Program-made: the position numbers and the translations under genes | Assembly (NCBI GenBank): GCA_036287865.1 | Contig: CP126743.1 | Coordinates: 806,001-870,000, forward strand | Direction: 5' to 3' | Source: Fluviibacter phosphoraccumulans_A | GTDB taxonomy: Bacteria > Pseudomonadota > Gammaproteobacteria > Burkholderiales > Rhodocyclaceae | DNA length: 64,000 bases | Notes under the pieces: generated by a model | Told to the model about the DNA's origin: nothing | Database searches by the model: none | The model's input: the letters and a program-made list of their open reading frames with translations, nothing else | Shown: positions 63,032 to 64,000 of the stretch, piece after piece | Numbering within the stretch: the stretch's first letter is position 1 | Layout of the letters: each line of letters opens with the position of its first letter

Positions 63032-64000
63032 ATGCAAAATCTGCTCGACCTCGATATGGCCGGGCTGAAAGCCTGGTTGGCCCAGATCGGCGAAAAGCCT
63101 TTTCGGGCCAATCAGCTTTTACGCTGGATCTATCAGCGCGGGGAAACTGATTTCTCCGCCATGTCGGACCTTGCGCGCGTCTTCCGCGAGCGGTTGCCGG
63201 GCGTGGCAGAAATCCGTTTGCCAACCATTGTTTCGGACAAGATTTCTGATGATGGCACCCGTAAATTTTTGATGGATGTCGGCGCCAGCAATCTGATTGA
63301 AACGGTTTTTATTCCCGAGACAGATCGGGGCACCCTGTGTATTTCAACGCAGGTCGGCTGTGCGCTCGACTGTTCGTTCTGCTCGACCGGGAAGCAGGGT
63401 TTTAACCGTAACCTTACCACTGCAGAAATTATTGGTCAGCTCTGGTTGGCCAATCGTGCCCTGGGCTTTGATCCGTCCGGTGACCGCATTATTTCCAATG
63501 TGGTCATTATGGGCATGGGTGAACCCCTGGCGAATTTTGATGCATTGATACCGGCGTTGAACCTGATGCTGGATGATCATGCGTATGGTTTGTCGCGCCG
63601 CCGGGTTACGGTTTCTACGTCCGGTATTGTGCCGGCCATGGATCGTTTACGTGAGGCTTGCCCAATAGCTCTGGCCGTTTCCTTGCATGCCCCAAACGAT
63701 GCGTTACGTGACATATTAGTACCAATTAACCAGAAATATCCCCTGGCAGAGCTCATGGCTGCATGCAAGCGTTATCTGGATAAAGCACCGCGGGATTTCA
63801 TCACCTTTGAATATGTGATGCTGGAAGGTGTTAACGATAGCCCGGTGCAGGCCAAAGAATTAGTTGCACTGATCAGCAAAGCTAAATTCCGCTGCAAGTT
63901 CAATCTCATTCCGTTTAATCCGTTCCCGGGCAGCACTTATCGTCGTTCACCGCGAGATCGTATAACGGCGTTTGCCAATATATTGATTGGTGCCGGATTT
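63032..64000 (+). CDS. rlmN: 23S rRNA (adenine-2503-C2)-methyltransferase RlmN, 5' part (runs off the window)
   Basis: RlmN is a radical SAM enzyme that methylates C2 of A2503 in 23S rRNA and A37 of some tRNAs. The frame from ATG 63032 is open for 323 codons to the window edge. The radical SAM cluster motif is CALDCSFC (Cys-x3-Cys-x2-Cys). Further blocks are VVIMGMGEPLANFDA, RRVTVSTSGIVPAM, SLHAPNDALRD and FNLIPFNPFPGSTYRRS. The N-terminal block DLDMAGLKAWLAQIGEKPFRANQLLRWIYQRG is typical. It follows ndk by 21 nt. Confidence 0.96.
   Translation, partial: MQNLLDLDMAGLKAWLAQIGEKPFRANQLLRWIYQRGETDFSAMSDLARVFRERLPGVAEIRLPTIVSDKISDDGTRKFLMDVGASNLIETVFIPETDRGTLCISTQVGCALDCSFCSTGKQGFNRNLTTAEIIGQLWLANRALGFDPSGDRIISNVVIMGMGEPLANFDALIPALNLMLDDHAYGLSRRRVTVSTSGIVPAMDRLREACPIALAVSLHAPNDALRDILVPINQKYPLAELMAACKRYLDKAPRDFITFEYVMLEGVNDSPVQAKELVALISKAKFRCKFNLIPFNPFPGSTYRRSPRDRITAFANILIGAGF

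Overview
The window reads as a chromosome segment of a betaproteobacterium, most likely in Burkholderiales, with a roughly balanced base composition. The grounds are the 16S sequence, the rrn layout (16S, tRNA-Ile, tRNA-Ala, 23S, 5S) and the neighbourhoods hemA-prfA-prmC, rpsP-rimM-trmD-rplS, xseB-ispA-dxs, ffs-dnaX-ybaB-recR, petABC-sspAB and accA-tilS. I cannot name the genus. No insertion sequence, prophage or CRISPR array was seen.

Layout. 1-10 kb: the end of an acetate permease gene, hemA, a broken TauE/SafE transporter, tRNA-Leu, prfA-prmC, a TonB-like gene, a fatty acid desaturase, prfC, and on the minus strand rpmB-rpmG and radC. 10-24 kb: coaBC, dut, a broken MFS transporter, glnE, a giant YhdP-like protein, a nitrilase-family amidase, tldD, a DUF2069 gene, wrbA and a broken yihY. 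24-31 kb: pyrF, the rpsP operon, then xseB-ispA-dxs-folE2 on the minus strand. 31-37 kb: a decayed Rieske oxygenase, a decayed EamA transporter, tRNA-Thr, a PPK2 with altered catalytic motifs, an unknown membrane protein, an IclR regulator, an orphan ParA and initiator tRNA. 37-43 kb: the complete rRNA operon and 4.5S RNA. 43-54 kb: dnaX-ybaB-recR, the cytochrome bc1 operon with sspAB, cbiX, terC, a metallo-hydrolase, accA and tilS. 54-62 kb: a frameshifted lipoprotein gene and a C4-dicarboxylate TRAP system (dctPQM) with its two-component regulators dctBD, preceded by a textbook sigma-54 promoter and a probable DctD site. 62-64 kb: a putative Na+/H+ antiporter, ndk and the start of rlmN.

The most unusual property is gene decay. 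At least six accessory genes are broken by in-frame stops, 1-nt indels or deletion (tauE, MFS, yihY, Rieske oxygenase, EamA, lipoprotein), while long housekeeping genes are open. radC, the TonB-like gene and the antiporter have suspicious ends. prmC and ppk2 carry substitutions in motifs that are normally invariant. In four genes the frame break lies exactly on a run of seven T. This fits recent relaxed selection, as in early genome reduction of a host-associated lineage, but sequencing error cannot be excluded for the single-base indels alone.

I found no wholly new multi-gene system. The best leads are the T7-tract disruptions, an A7 slippery site in dnaX that would give a shortened tau, the PrmC and PPK2 motif changes, and the compact sigma-54/DctD control region.
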